The translations under genes were made by a program, and so were the position numbers. Below the pieces are notes generated by a model, which saw only the letters and a list, made by a program, of their open reading frames with translations, was not told the origin of the DNA and did no database searches. From an uncultured Clostridia bacterium (GTDB lineage Bacteria > Bacillota > Clostridia > Christensenellales > UBA1242): DNA of 56,173 nt. The DNA is taken from assembly GCA_944383295.1 (NCBI GenBank), contig CALWOW010000020.1, positions 1-56,173 of the forward strand. Reading direction: 5' to 3'. Shown one piece after another: positions 39,989 through 48,268 of the stretch (positions within the stretch are counted from its first letter, which is position 1; every line of letters begins with the position of its first letter).

Positions 39989-40558
39989 ATGAATAAATTT
40001 TGGAATGTGCCAAATGCTTTGTCACTTTTTAGGCTGATATTGGTACCTGTTTTTTTAATAGTTTTCTTTTTTGCCCCTGGCGACAATCATATACCCGCAT
40101 TGGTTGTATTTTTGATTGCTAGTTTAACTGATGTTCTTGATGGTATAATCGCACGCAAAACAGGTCAAATTACAAGTTATGGTATCATTTTAGACCCATT
40201 AGCGGATAAATTGTTAAAAATGGCTACTTTAATTGCTTTTGCTATTGCAGATATTGTTCCTCTTTGGTTGACTATAACTTTAATTGTTATAGACCTAGCA
40301 ATGATAATAACAGGTATTTGCTTGTATAAACAACAAATTACAATACCTAGCAATTTCTTTGGTAAGGCTGGTACAGTAATTATGAGCGTTGGTTTTGTTT
40401 TGTGTTTCTTTGCCGATTATTTGAACGGTTGGAATCTTTACATTTTATACGCTGGCTTGATTATGATTGTTGTGAGTGTAATAGTTTATATCGTAATGAA
40501 TTACAAACGAGTTTTTGTAAAAGAGAAACAAGATATTGACAAAACAATAAAAGAATGA
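39989..40558 (+). CDS. pgsA: CDP-diacylglycerol-glycerol-3-phosphate 3-phosphatidyltransferase
   Basis: The 189-aa membrane enzyme makes phosphatidylglycerol phosphate, the committed step to phosphatidylglycerol. The CDP-alcohol phosphotransferase motif is intact: DVLDGIIARKTGQ (D-G-x2-A-R), then YGIILDPLADK (G-x3-D-x3-D), spanning about residues 48-72. Starts WNVPNALSLFRLILVP as in the family. About five membrane helices. Other CDP-OH family members are possible, but length and start favour PgsA. The small gene at 40592 lies 33 nt downstream. Confidence 0.92.
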   Translation: MNKFWNVPNALSLFRLILVPVFLIVFFFAPGDNHIPALVVFLIASLTDVLDGIIARKTGQITSYGIILDPLADKLLKMATLIAFAIADIVPLWLTITLIVIDLAMIITGICLYKQQITIPSNFFGKAGTVIMSVGFVLCFFADYLNGWNLYILYAGLIMIVVSVIVYIVMNYKRVFVKEKQDIDKTIKE

Positions 40559-40591
40559 TAAAATTGTAAGAGAATAAAAGGGGATAGAGAA

Positions 40592-40825
40592 ATGACTACT
40601 GCATTTTTGTTAGTATCACTTATAGAAAGATTATCACAGGTTAATGTAATTATAGGTATAATTTTAGCTGCTCTCGGTATAGCAATCGCTTGTTTAGCAC
40701 GTAGAATAGCTTGCGCCGCAAGAAAAACAAGTAAGGTTTCAAACGATGATACTATATTGATTGTTACTAAAGTTATAGGTTTGATTTTTATTGTAGTTGC
40801 TTTGGTTGTATTAATTATTCAATAA
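40592..40825 (+). CDS. Small membrane protein, unknown
   Basis: The 77-aa product has two hydrophobic segments (about 16-40 and 56-76) around a basic loop (ARRIACAARKTSK). AAAAGGGG ribosome site. Downstream of pgsA and before a terminator, so it is likely in the same unit. No family recognised. Confidence 0.55.
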   Translation: MTTAFLLVSLIERLSQVNVIIGIILAALGIAIACLARRIACAARKTSKVSNDDTILIVTKVIGLIFIVVALVVLIIQ

Positions 40826-40870
40826 TATGAATGTTTATTTGTTAAAAACAAATTAAAACGACAAAATGAT

Positions 40871-40911
40871 AAGATATATTTCACTTTTCGTGTAATATAT
40901 CTTTTATTTTT
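40871..40911 (+). terminator. Terminator before spoIIGA
   Basis: AAGATATATT / AATATATCTT stem and TTTATTTTT tail. Confidence 0.75.
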
Positions 40912-40961
40912 ATCCACTCAAATTTTTAAAATGCGTTACAATTAAAGCAATGAGGTGAGAT

Positions 40962-41798
40962 ATGGAAATTGTAGTTGAATATGTCTTGCTTGATAATTTT
41001 TTAATTGATGCGTTGCTTTTAACTTTGACTATCAAAACTCTACATTTACCATTGAGCAAATGGGGAATAGTTTGCGCAAGTAGTTTTGGGGCAGGTTTTG
41101 CGGTTGTGTCTCCTTTAATACCTTTTGAAGGGATATTCGCTATTTTACTAAAGTTAGCTATGGCTTTTGTTATGTCATTTATGGTTTGCTTTTCGTTTAA
41201 AAAAATTTTTTCAAGGTTTTTAATTTTCGTATTATATACCTTTGCTTTTGGGGGAGCGTTAATAGGCATATTTACATTTATGGGGATACAAGTTTATGAT
41301 GCAATGTATATAGGTTACGTTTCAAGTTTACCTTTGGGAACGTTACTTGTCTGTCTATTTTGTTTTGGTGCTTTATTGTTTAGATTGTTAAAGATGTTGG
41401 CTAGGAAGAAAATTTGGGATAGGGCTGTAACATTTTCTATAGATATTTTAGGTAAAAGTAAAAAAATAAAAGGGTTTGTCGATACTGGAAATACTTTAAA
41501 AAATTCTAAAGGCAACAATATAATTGTTTTGCCAGAAAAAGAACTGAAATTTTGGTTTAATGAGCATCAACGAATGTTGTTAATGTTTGGGAGGGGAAGC
41601 GAACTGGGATTAAAAAATTTAGAAAGTATTACGGTTAATAGTTTGGGCGGAAGTTATAAAATGCTTGTGTTTGATTGCTTAATTGATATTGAAGGGAAAA
41701 AACAAACAGCAAGCATAGGTATAAGTAACGGAAAGTTTAAATGTGGTGATTGTCAGGCGATTATAGGAAGTGATTTGTTGGAGGCGGTAAAATGTTAA
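40962..41798 (+). CDS. spoIIGA: SpoIIGA, sigma-E factor-processing peptidase
   Basis: The 278-aa membrane aspartic protease cleaves pro-SigE during sporulation. The N-terminal half has five membrane helices ([17 protein letters not shown] start, typical of the family). The C-terminal half carries the catalytic GFVDTGNTL (D-T-G, about residue 169) and a closing [19 protein letters not shown] precedes the ATG. It overlaps sigE by 7 nt, the classic spoIIG arrangement, and should act in the mother-cell side of the septum after a SpoIIR-type signal from the forespore (family knowledge). Confidence 0.92.
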   Translation: MEIVVEYVLLDNFLIDALLLTLTIKTLHLPLSKWGIVCASSFGAGFAVVSPLIPFEGIFAILLKLAMAFVMSFMVCFSFKKIFSRFLIFVLYTFAFGGALIGIFTFMGIQVYDAMYIGYVSSLPLGTLLVCLFCFGALLFRLLKMLARKKIWDRAVTFSIDILGKSKKIKGFVDTGNTLKNSKGNNIIVLPEKELKFWFNEHQRMLLMFGRGSELGLKNLESITVNSLGGSYKMLVFDCLIDIEGKKQTASIGISNGKFKCGDCQAIIGSDLLEAVKC

Positions 41799-42508
41799 AT
41801 TGGTTGAAAAAAATATTTATAAAAGCGATAGGATTAGATGAAAGTATAACAAAAGAGCAGATGTTACTTTATTTATGTAGTAATGAAGCATTGCCTAATC
41901 CTATGTCAAATGAGGAAGAATTAGAATATTTAACAAAACTTGCTAATGGTGACGAAGAAGCTCGAGAGCAGTTAATCGAGCGCAATTTGCGTTTAGTAGT
42001 TTATATCTCGAAAAAATTTGAAAATACTGGTGTTGATTTGGAAGATTTAATTTCTGTTGGTTCTATCGGTCTAATCAAAGCAGTTAATACATTTAATTCA
42101 AATAAAAAAATCAAACTGGCCACTTATGCTTCACGCTGTATTGAAAACGAAATTCTAATGCATTTACGAAAGGTTTCAAAACAAAAAAAGGAAACATCAT
42201 TGGACTCACCGTTATCTTTTGATAGCGACGGAAATGAGTTGTTGTTAAGTGATGTCATTGGTATAGACGTTGACGAGGCGTTTAAAAGTATGGAAACTGA
42301 TATGGAAAAGGAAGTGATATATAAAGCACTTGAAAAATTAAATTCAAGAGAAAAACAAATAGTTTCTATGCGTTTTGGTTTGAATGGGGAAGAAGAAAAA
42401 ACGCAAAAACAAGTTGCTGACCTTTTGAATATCTCACAAAGTTATATCAGCAGAATAGAAAAGAAAATATTATCAAAAATGAAAAAAGATATGGCAAAAT
42501 TAATTTAA
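41792..42508 (+). CDS. sigE: Sporulation sigma factor SigE
   Basis: The 238-aa early mother-cell sigma factor is made as a pro-protein. The first about 25 residues ([13 protein letters not shown]) form the membrane-bound pro-sequence. Region 2 has [26 protein letters not shown] and [12 protein letters not shown]. Region 4 has [24 protein letters not shown]. The start overlaps spoIIGA, with GGAGG a few nt upstream. Confidence 0.94.
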   Translation: MLNWLKKIFIKAIGLDESITKEQMLLYLCSNEALPNPMSNEEELEYLTKLANGDEEAREQLIERNLRLVVYISKKFENTGVDLEDLISVGSIGLIKAVNTFNSNKKIKLATYASRCIENEILMHLRKVSKQKKETSLDSPLSFDSDGNELLLSDVIGIDVDEAFKSMETDMEKEVIYKALEKLNSREKQIVSMRFGLNGEEEKTQKQVADLLNISQSYISRIEKKILSKMKKDMAKLI

Positions 42509-42570
42509 TTTGAATAAAAACATACTTGGTTGCCGACACTATTGTTTGATTACATTTTTATGGAGGGAAA

Positions 42571-43344
42571 ATGTCAAACAAGGTGATTATTTGTGGTGTG
42601 GATACTTCTACACTCCCCAAATTTAGCGCAACCGAACTATGTGAATTGATGAATAAGATTAAGCAGGGCGATGAAAATGCTAAACAGCAATTTATTTTTG
42701 GCAATATGAGATTAGTTTTGAGTGTTGTACAACGATTTGCTAATAGAAAAGAAAATATGGACGATTTATTTCAAGTAGGTTGTGTTGGTCTTATAAAGGC
42801 TATAGATAATTTTGATGTTACTTTGAATGTAAAGTTTAGTACCTATGCCGTTCCTATGATAATAGGTGAAATACGCCGTTTTTTGAGGGATAATAGTGCT
42901 ATTCGTGTTAGCCGAAGCTTGAGAGATATAGCGTACAAGGCTTTGCAATCAAGGGAAAAACTAGGCGCTACCTTACAAAGAGAACCGACGTTGGAAGAAA
43001 TTGCTTTAGATTTAGATACTCCTTATAGACAAGTCGCTTGTGCTCTTGATGCAATATCTGAACCAATGTCGCTATCCGAACCAATGTATTCTGATGACCC
43101 TGACGCTTCTGAATTAAGTGACCATATCGCCGATATTACAAATGCCGATGATAAATGGCTTGATAATGTTTCAATACAAGATGCATTGACAGAACTAGCA
43201 CCTAGAGAAAAAAAGATTTTACTTTTAAGATATTATCTAGGACATACTCAAGTAGAAGTTAGTGAAGAAGTAGGTATTAGTCAAGCACAAGTAAGTCGTT
43301 TAGAAAAAAATGCGCTTAATGTAGTGAAAAAATATTTCACCTAA
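42571..43344 (+). CDS. sigG: Sporulation sigma factor SigG
   Basis: The 257-aa late forespore sigma factor. It begins NKVIICGVDTSTLPK, a hallmark of SigG. Region 2 has MRLVLSVVQRFANR and DDLFQVGCVGLIKAIDNF. Region 3 is present (EPTLEEIALDL). Region 4 has YYLGHTQVEVSEEVGISQAQVSRLEKNAL. The 62-nt gap after sigE could hold a sigma-F/G promoter, but I did not find a confident one. GGAGGG ribosome site. A terminator follows. Confidence 0.94.
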   Translation: MSNKVIICGVDTSTLPKFSATELCELMNKIKQGDENAKQQFIFGNMRLVLSVVQRFANRKENMDDLFQVGCVGLIKAIDNFDVTLNVKFSTYAVPMIIGEIRRFLRDNSAIRVSRSLRDIAYKALQSREKLGATLQREPTLEEIALDLDTPYRQVACALDAISEPMSLSEPMYSDDPDASELSDHIADITNADDKWLDNVSIQDALTELAPREKKILLLRYYLGHTQVEVSEEVGISQAQVSRLEKNALNVVKKYFT

Positions 43345-43367
43345 TAGGTATATTAAAAAACAAACTT

Positions 43368-43397
43368 AAAGTATCCAAATTTATGGATACTTTTTTA
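43368..43397 (+). terminator. Terminator after sigG
   Basis: AAAGTATCCA / TGGATACTTT stem with T-run. Confidence 0.9.
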
Positions 43398-43522
43398 AAT
43401 CTATTTGAATTTGCTAATTGTTATCAAAAAATATTTAATTGCATATATTAATTTAGAGTTGTAATTTTAATAGAGGAAAAAATTAATGAGTAAAACTTAA
43501 AAGAATGTTTGTGAGGAAATAA

Positions 43523-43873
43523 ATGGAAATAAGTTTTAGCGAGTTGCGTTCCAAAGTGGTAGTAAATTTAACTGATGGTAGGAGATTGGGGCATATTATT
43601 GATTTAATATTTGAACAAAATGGAGCACGTATTCTAGGAGTCGTCGTCCCAGGGACAAAGTCAGGAATGTTTAAAAGCAGGGAAGATATTTTTATACCGT
43701 ATCAATGTATTTGTAAAATTGGTTTGGACACAATACTTGTAGAGTTAAATCCAGTTTCTCAACCTGTAAACAATTTAAGTCTAATTGGCAATTATGCACC
43801 AGCTAGTTCGGTTGTTGTAGAGCCAGAAACAAAAACAAGAACTTATGCGAGTTATAACCCTAGTACTAAATAA
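43523..43873 (+). CDS. YlmC/YmxH-family PRC-barrel protein
   Basis: The 116-aa product begins with a PRC-barrel of the YlmC/YmxH type (residues 1-75: ISFSELRSKVVVNLTDGRRLG, then DLIFEQNGARILGVVVPG and EDIFIPYQCICKIGLDTILVEL). The last 40 residues are an unstructured Ser/Thr/Val tail. In Clostridia this gene often sits next to sigG and is linked to sporulation. Molecular role unknown. Confidence 0.85.
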   Translation: MEISFSELRSKVVVNLTDGRRLGHIIDLIFEQNGARILGVVVPGTKSGMFKSREDIFIPYQCICKIGLDTILVELNPVSQPVNNLSLIGNYAPASSVVVEPETKTRTYASYNPSTK

Positions 43874-43877
43874 ATTT

Positions 43878-43901
43878 AGCGGTTTTCAACCGTTTTTTCT
43901 T
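43878..43901 (+). terminator. Terminator after YlmC-like gene
   Basis: AGCGGTT / AACCGTT stem with 3-nt loop and TTTTTT. Confidence 0.9.
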
Positions 43902-43961
43902 TTTAGCAAGAATAATAAATATATTTTTGTCAATAGTTATTTAAGTTTTTGGAGGTGTATT

Positions 43962-44576
43962 ATGAAATTAAGCGAAAGCAGAACTTATGAAAATTTAGCA
44001 CGTAGTTACGCTGCTGAATGTCAAGCGAGGACAAGATATGAATTTATTGAATATGGAGCAAGATATAATGGTTATAAAAACATAGCAGATATAATCGATG
44101 AAATTGCTTATCAAGAATTTAATCACGCACGTATGTTTTATACATTTATACAAGATGGCGAAGACGAGCAAATAGACAATATTGATATTGTGGCAGGTTT
44201 TCCATTTAGAGAAAAATGGGATTTGTGTGAAAATTTGCGTCTAGCTAGTGAAGATGAAGATAAAGACGCAAAAGCATATATTGAATTTGCAAATATTGCA
44301 AAGGAGGAGGGCTTTCCTGAAATTGCGCAACTATTTTTAGATACTGTAGAAGTTGAAAAATATCATAAAATAGTTTTTAAAGAGTTGTATCAACAAATGA
44401 AAGATGGTACTTTATACAAAAAAGAAAAACCAGTCACTTGGATTTGTGCTGATTGTGGTTATATGGCGACAGGGACAGAGCCATGGGATGAATGCCCTTT
44501 GTGTAAAGCGAAAAGGGGTTCGGTAAAATTAATTTTAGAAGCGCAAAAAATTAGATATAAACATTCTACAAAATAA
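43962..44576 (+). CDS. rbr: Rubrerythrin
   Basis: The 204-aa non-haem iron peroxidase protects anaerobes from peroxide. The N-terminal ferritin-like bundle holds the di-iron ligands (SYAAECQARTRYEF at about 15-28, IAYQEFNHARMF at about 49-60, and TVEVEKYHK at about 131-139). The C-terminal rubredoxin-like site has CADCGY and CPLCKA (CxxC twice, about 164-186). GGAGGTG ribosome site sets ATG 43962; the open frame extends upstream but through a terminator. It marks the host side of the element. Confidence 0.93.
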   Translation: MKLSESRTYENLARSYAAECQARTRYEFIEYGARYNGYKNIADIIDEIAYQEFNHARMFYTFIQDGEDEQIDNIDIVAGFPFREKWDLCENLRLASEDEDKDAKAYIEFANIAKEEGFPEIAQLFLDTVEVEKYHKIVFKELYQQMKDGTLYKKEKPVTWICADCGYMATGTEPWDECPLCKAKRGSVKLILEAQKIRYKHSTK

Positions 44577-44600
44577 GCAAGCTACTGCTTGTTTTTTATT
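44575..44600 (+). terminator. Terminator after rubrerythrin
   Basis: AAGCA / TGCTT stem (or CAAGC/GCTTG) with TTTTTTATTTT. Confidence 0.75.
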
Positions 44601-44744
44601 TTATAAAGATTATTACACAAAAATACAAATAGGTTATATTAATAGTTTTGTTTCAAATTAAACCATAGATATGTTTTATAAGACTTTAAAATTTTGTTCC
44701 GATGATTATATAGTTAAATTATATAATAATTTATATTATGAAAT

Positions 44745-44758
44745 TTGACACAGTTTTT
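44745..44758 (+). repeat. Single arm-type unit in remnant
   Basis: TTGACACAGTTTTT, one unit of the repeat found doubled at 44943 and 55752. It overlaps the stop codon of the integrase remnant, as the intact copy does. Confidence 0.6.
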
Positions 44759-44780
44759 AATCAAATAAAAAGAAAAAAGA

Positions 44781-44826
44781 AAAAACTCAAAGTCGAATAA
44801 AAAAATTCATAAACTTTGAGTTTTTC
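44781..44826. terminator. Bidirectional terminator, left repeat copy
   Basis: AAAAACTCAAAGT pairs with ACTTTGAGTTTTT; it is the ancestral terminator of the tRNA transcript or of the lost integrase gene. Confidence 0.75.
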
Positions 44827-44848
44827 CTTTATTTAAGCCAAAATTGAA

Positions 44849-44905
44849 TGGTGCCGAAGACCGGACTCGAACCGGTACGGGATTGCTCCCGAGGGATTTT
44901 AAGTC
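44849..44905 (-). pseudogene. 3' fragment of tRNA-Leu (attL)
   Basis: The minus-strand copy of the tRNA-Leu 3' part runs from the anticodon loop to the encoded CCA. It matches 55868-55924 except one base (G at 44894, A at 55913). Similarity stops abruptly after AAGTC. It is the left attachment core of the element. Confidence 0.92.
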
Positions 44906-44942
44906 ACAATAAAACCCCTTTTATAATGGCACTTTAAACAAC

Positions 44943-44965
44943 TTGACACAGTTTTTGACACAGTT
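44943..44965 (+). repeat. Arm-type direct repeat, left end
   Basis: Two copies of the TTGACACAG unit (with GTTTTTG joining) identical to 55752-55774; 38 nt inside the left core. Candidate integrase or excisionase arm-binding site. Confidence 0.65.
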
Positions 44966-45038
44966 ATATTGAAAAATATAAACATTATTATTCAAACATC
45001 CTAATTTTTTAGGTTGTTTTTTATTTGCAATATTCTTT

Positions 45039-46193
45039 TTAATCTTCTATAAATATAGGGTCTAATTCTTCTAATTCTTTAATAGATACTTCGTTAGTTT
45101 TTTCTTTTAATTGTACTTTTGGTATATCATAATAATTGTTTATTAAATCTAATATAGAAGAACCGTTTTTTGTATTCAATACATAACTAGAAAAGTTGTC
45201 ATTATCTTTCTTTTGCTGTATTCCATCTAATTCAGCAAGTAATTTATCAAACTGCTCATTCGATAAATGTAATGTTTTCTTTTTGCCTTTCTTTAAATTA
45301 TATGTATGAAAATATGATTTAGAGCAATAAGGAACAGAAGACTTATCTTTATTCATATACTTTGATAAATAAAATATAACTTTATCAAAACTTGTTAAAT
45401 TATCGCGCGGGGTCAATGGTATTATACTACAAAACCCTAAATCATAAAAATCAGATAAAAAATTATAAATTTTATCACCTATTATAGTTTCTAACGGTTT
45501 CATATAATATTCATTTAAAACAGGTTTACCATTTCTCATTTTAATAGAACCGTCTTTATTTTTTCTAAATCGTTCCATATTAACCGCACGAGCAAGAATT
45601 TTACCAAGTAGGGCATTGCCGATTGCTCCGTGAAAATGTAATTTATTATTATCTTCGTGATACTCAATTACACTTAAAATCTTTATATCAGGATAATAAT
45701 ATTGTAATTTTTGTCTAAATTTCTTCCATGCATACTTAATAGATTTTTGGTTTGTACTATCTATTTTTTTAGGGTCAAAAGTAATAGTTATAAAATATTG
45801 CCAATCATTATTTTGACCGTATGATAGGAAACAGTCCAAAACACGTTTTAAACTTTTTTTTCTACTTAATTCTAGATTATGTACTGTTGCACGTTCATCT
45901 TCTAAACTTTTTTTCCTTAAACAATTATTTTCATCATAATACCACTTCTTTGTTCGTGGTCCTTTAGAATGATTACCTAAAACAGAATAATCTTCTTTTG
46001 TGCGGAATAATTCGATATTATTATTGTTTACACGCACAGTAGTATTTGCAAATAAAATTTTATGCTGTTTATTCAATTTACGAAAAGCATTAACAATACT
46101 TTTTTGATTATTAAAGTCTATATCACAAAAAGGACATTTATGTATATTCTTATTATGTAATAAGCATTCTCTACATAATTCTTTTAGTTCCAT
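45039..46193 (-). CDS. Rolling-circle replication initiator (HUH Rep)
   Basis: In this 384-aa product an N-terminal zinc-like site has CRECLL ... HKCPFCDI. The HUH endonuclease core has motif 1 YFITITFDPKK (about 133-143), motif 2 KLHFHGAIG (H-F-H, about 178-186) and motif 3 VIFYLSKYMNK (about 285-295), with Tyr four residues apart as in Y-x3-Y enzymes. It should nick the phage strand at an origin and stay linked through Tyr. The neighbouring folded region (46236-46497) is the likely origin. AGGGG precedes the ATG. It is the last gene of the leftward operon, unusual compared with M13, where gene II is early. Confidence 0.85.
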   Translation of the reverse strand: MELKELCRECLLHNKNIHKCPFCDIDFNNQKSIVNAFRKLNKQHKILFANTTVRVNNNNIELFRTKEDYSVLGNHSKGPRTKKWYYDENNCLRKKSLEDERATVHNLELSRKKSLKRVLDCFLSYGQNNDWQYFITITFDPKKIDSTNQKSIKYAWKKFRQKLQYYYPDIKILSVIEYHEDNNKLHFHGAIGNALLGKILARAVNMERFRKNKDGSIKMRNGKPVLNEYYMKPLETIIGDKIYNFLSDFYDLGFCSIIPLTPRDNLTSFDKVIFYLSKYMNKDKSSVPYCSKSYFHTYNLKKGKKKTLHLSNEQFDKLLAELDGIQQKKDNDNFSSYVLNTKNGSSILDLINNYYDIPKVQLKEKTNEVSIKELEELDPIFIED

Positions 46194-46235
46194 TTTTACC
46201 CCTATTTTATTTAATTTGTTTAATTTTCTGCTTAT

Positions 46236-46497
46236 GTGATACCATTATCAAGTATAGGTATCACACCAAACTAGCAATAATAAATAGTTAAGCGGATAAT
46301 CACGGCACCGAACAAGTTCGGGGCCGTGATTAGATTTCCCGCTACGCTAATTATTAGTTCTTTGCTAGTTAAGCGGTGCCGGGATAGCGTCACCGTAGAT
46401 AATAGTTTACTTATCCTAACAGCCGTCAAGGAGCGAAGAACGGCATAGCCGTTCCGTTGATTTTTGCAAGCAAAAATAATTCGCTTTTATCCTTGAC
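46236..46497. other. Highly folded intergenic region, candidate replication origin / packaging signal
   Basis: Between rep and the 135-aa gene. Hairpins: GTGATACC/GGTATCAC (46236-46264); a large cruciform with outer arms CTAGCAA/TTGCTAG (46271-46368) enclosing AATCACGGC..CCGAAC-AA-GTTCGG..GCCGTGATT (46298-46331); CGGTG/CACCG (46373-46395); and GTCAAGG/CCTTGAC (46425-46497) enclosing AACGGC-ATA-GCCGTT and ATTTTTGC-AA-GCAAAAAT. It is GC-richer than its surroundings. Position and structure fit the origin and packaging region of filamentous phages. Confidence 0.7.
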
Positions 46498-46894
46498 CGC
46501 TTTCCATCGTATCACTTAGTACCGGCGTATCCATAGGTTTAACCACTTTTGGCACTAGTATTTGTGCTTCAGCAACCTCTTGTACATAACTTTCTTTTTG
46601 TAACCCTTTATTTTTTGTTTCATTCAATATTTCTTTACATTTTAACCATAACTTTTTATGACAAATACGCCATACAAAACTATGTGGCATTGTTTCTAAT
46701 GCTACTTTTAATTGCAATTCACGTTTAGATTGACGCAACAAAGGTTTACTATATAACTTTGAATATTTTTTCAAATTTTTTTCTACAAACTTAATAAATG
46801 ATTTAGAAGGGTTAACAACACCAAAGGAATCTGCCATTTTATCATATTCAGTATAAAAAAAGACAGTTAACTCACTAAAATTATTAATTTCCAT
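46487..46894 (-). CDS. Unknown phage protein, 135 aa
   Basis: Basic, helical middle (KFVEKNLKKYSKLYSK, then LRQSKRELQLKVALE) and an acidic Val/Pro-rich C-terminal 35 residues. No membrane segment. AGGAG lies 9 nt before the ATG, and its start overlaps the end of the Zot-like gene by 11 nt, so the two are probably co-translated and may work together in assembly. Function unknown. Confidence 0.6.
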   Translation of the reverse strand: MEINNFSELTVFFYTEYDKMADSFGVVNPSKSFIKFVEKNLKKYSKLYSKPLLRQSKRELQLKVALETMPHSFVWRICHKKLWLKCKEILNETKNKGLQKESYVQEVAEAQILVPKVVKPMDTPVLSDTMESGQG

Positions 46895-47744
46895 AATTTA
46901 TTACTCCTAATTCTTTTAATATACCCTTATCACGTTCCGCATTTTTCCAAAAACCTCGTGGGGCAGTAAAATAATGCGTATTATTAAACTCAACAAAACT
47001 ATCACGTGTAAATTGATAACCATCTTCAGTATAATAATCAACGCCACTATTATAAACATTTTGATAAAAAACGGGGCGATTACTTTTTGAGTTATAACAA
47101 GACAAAATATTAAAATCAAAACTATCAGTAATTTTTTTGCCATACTTCGCTAAATCTTTATTATCGTTAGAAGTTTGATATTTTTCTGCTATTTCACAAG
47201 AAGCAAATTCTGTCATGTGCCATTTTGATTTCGTTATTATTCCATATTCATTTTTTGTAAATTCTACTTTATCCATAACCAAAAAGCGTTCAGCAATGCC
47301 TCTAATGTTTAAATCTATATTTGCTAATCTTTGGCAAGCAAGATAAACATTATAATCATTATGCCTATGTAATTGATACCAATGATATACATCATCACGC
47401 AAATACCTAGACATACGACTATCATAATACCGTTGCGCCTCGTCTAAAAAAATATGTGAATACGGCGGAATAAAAGTAGTATCAAAAAACGGGTTATCCA
47501 ATCCTATACTAAAACCATCTATATAATATGTTTTTAATTTACGCCCAAAATGTATAGGGGTATCACAAAATACCAAATGTTTTTGTGGCGCTAAATCCAA
47601 ATTAAAACCAGTGCTATTTAATTGTATAAATTCACGCTTACAAGATAAAAAATCAACTCGACCATTAATCATACATTCTATAGCAATTTTTGCAAGATAG
47701 GTAGATTTACCAGCGCCAGGAAGACCACAAATACAAGTTAGCAT
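46884..47744 (-). CDS. Zot/pI-like assembly ATPase
   Basis: In this 286-aa product Walker A MLTCICGLPGAGKSTYLAKI opens the protein, and Walker B YSHIFLDEAQRYYD lies at about 95-107. YHWYQLHRHNDYNVYLACQR (about 121-140) matches the conserved Zot stretch where a Gln follows a hydrophobic strand. pI/Zot proteins power filamentous phage assembly and export through the membrane. Here no transmembrane helix is visible, unlike M13 pI, so it may be recruited by another membrane protein such as the 434-aa product. ATG 47744 follows GAGGG; ORFs starting 12 nt upstream overlap that site. Confidence 0.78.
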   Translation of the reverse strand: MLTCICGLPGAGKSTYLAKIAIECMINGRVDFLSCKREFIQLNSTGFNLDLAPQKHLVFCDTPIHFGRKLKTYYIDGFSIGLDNPFFDTTFIPPYSHIFLDEAQRYYDSRMSRYLRDDVYHWYQLHRHNDYNVYLACQRLANIDLNIRGIAERFLVMDKVEFTKNEYGIITKSKWHMTEFASCEIAEKYQTSNDNKDLAKYGKKITDSFDFNILSCYNSKSNRPVFYQNVYNSGVDYYTEDGYQFTRDSFVEFNNTHYFTAPRGFWKNAERDKGILKELGVINYGN

Positions 47745-47771
47745 ATTTACCCTCATTTTAAATATAAAATA

Positions 47772-47800
47772 TTGACTTTTTTATTTTTTTTGTATATAAT
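47772..47800 (+). promoter_or_regulatory. Promoter of small RNA opposite to the phage operon
   Basis: TTGACT at 47772-47777, 17-nt spacer, TATAAT at 47795-47800 on the plus strand. No plus-strand gene follows, only the hairpin unit below. Confidence 0.7.
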
Positions 47801-47807
47801 AATATAT

Positions 47808-47880
47808 AGACAAATATCTGATGACATTTTATGTCTGTGGGTATCAATTCCCAGTGAATAGATATTTGTCTTTTTTTTAT
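47808..47880 (+). ncRNA. Predicted ~70-nt structured RNA with built-in terminator
   Basis: AGACAAATATCT (47808-47819) pairs perfectly with AGATATTTGTCT (47860-47871). Inside are GACAT-TTT-ATGTC and TGGG-TATCAATT-CCCA hairpins, giving a three-way junction. T8 follows the stem, so it reads as a self-terminating RNA from the promoter at 47772. It overlaps the stop of the 111-aa gene. It could be an antisense regulator, the RNA primer for complementary-strand synthesis, or a packaging hairpin acting as DNA. Confidence 0.6.
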
Positions 47881-48212
47881 TTATACTTCCTACGATTATT
47901 TTTATATTTTCTTATTTTGGCACGAACCTTTGGCATATCACTTTCAGAAAAATTAAAATTTTTTCTTACACTAGAATAATTATTCTTTTTACTCGTTATT
48001 ATCCCATTTCGCAAATATGATTTATCAATTTTATTTTTTTGAGGATTTTTATCTAAAAGAATATTTTTCTTGCCAAAAGTATATTTTCGATGAGTTATTC
48101 CTAAACTATGATATTTATTAGACTCTTCTTCGAATACATAATTAATATGTTTTGTATTATAATTATAGCGGAATTCATTTTTAGAAAATCGCTTTTTTTT
48201 ATTTTTTCTCAT
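47877..48212 (-). CDS. Very basic phage protein, 111 aa
   Basis: Rich in Lys, Arg, Asn and Tyr from end to end (start MRKNKKKRFSKNEF, end KYKNNRRKYK), with only a few acidic residues. No hydrophobic helix. It may bind nucleic acid or phosphate-rich envelope polymers; this is inference. ATG 48212 follows AGGTGG; two upstream GTG codons overlap the ribosome site. A hairpin plus ACCATT motif (48228-48256) sits just upstream. Confidence 0.6.
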   Translation of the reverse strand: MRKNKKKRFSKNEFRYNYNTKHINYVFEEESNKYHSLGITHRKYTFGKKNILLDKNPQKNKIDKSYLRNGIITSKKNNYSSVRKNFNFSESDMPKVRAKIRKYKNNRRKYK

Positions 48213-48227
48213 ATTCACCACCTAAAT

Positions 48228-48256
48228 AATGGTACGAGGTTTTTTAAGATACCTCG
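48228..48256 (-). promoter_or_regulatory. Intercistronic hairpin with ACCATT motif (copy 1)
   Basis: On the transcript strand CGAGGTATC..ACCTCG hairpin followed directly by TACCATT, then AGGTGG ribosome site of the 111-aa gene. No T-run, so it is not a normal terminator. Confidence 0.55.
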
Positions 48257-48268
48257 ATAAACTTTTAA

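Larger units (their letters stand above)
44601..44848. other. Spacer with remnant of an older integrase tail
   Basis: The first 107 nt are AT-rich with nothing recognised. From 44708 on it repeats the region 55715-55867 and includes the last codons of an integrase (reading IVKLYNNLYYEI then stop at 44746-44748) and the same terminator hairpin. Confidence 0.7.
44708..44905 (+). repeat. Left copy of long terminal direct repeat
   Basis: 198 nt nearly identical to 55715-55924. The right copy has a 12-nt extra unit (TTTTTGACACAG), and there are a few substitutions. Contents in order: integrase 3' end, one arm-type unit, terminator hairpin, and 57 nt of tRNA-Leu 3' end. Confidence 0.9.

Noticed and set aside
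46916..47143. 75-aa very hydrophobic frame inside the Zot-like gene, a possible coat or pVI-like protein
   Set aside because: No ribosome site before its ATG, and the hydrophobicity is expected from an out-of-frame reading of AT-rich coding DNA; worth including only in a proteomic search.
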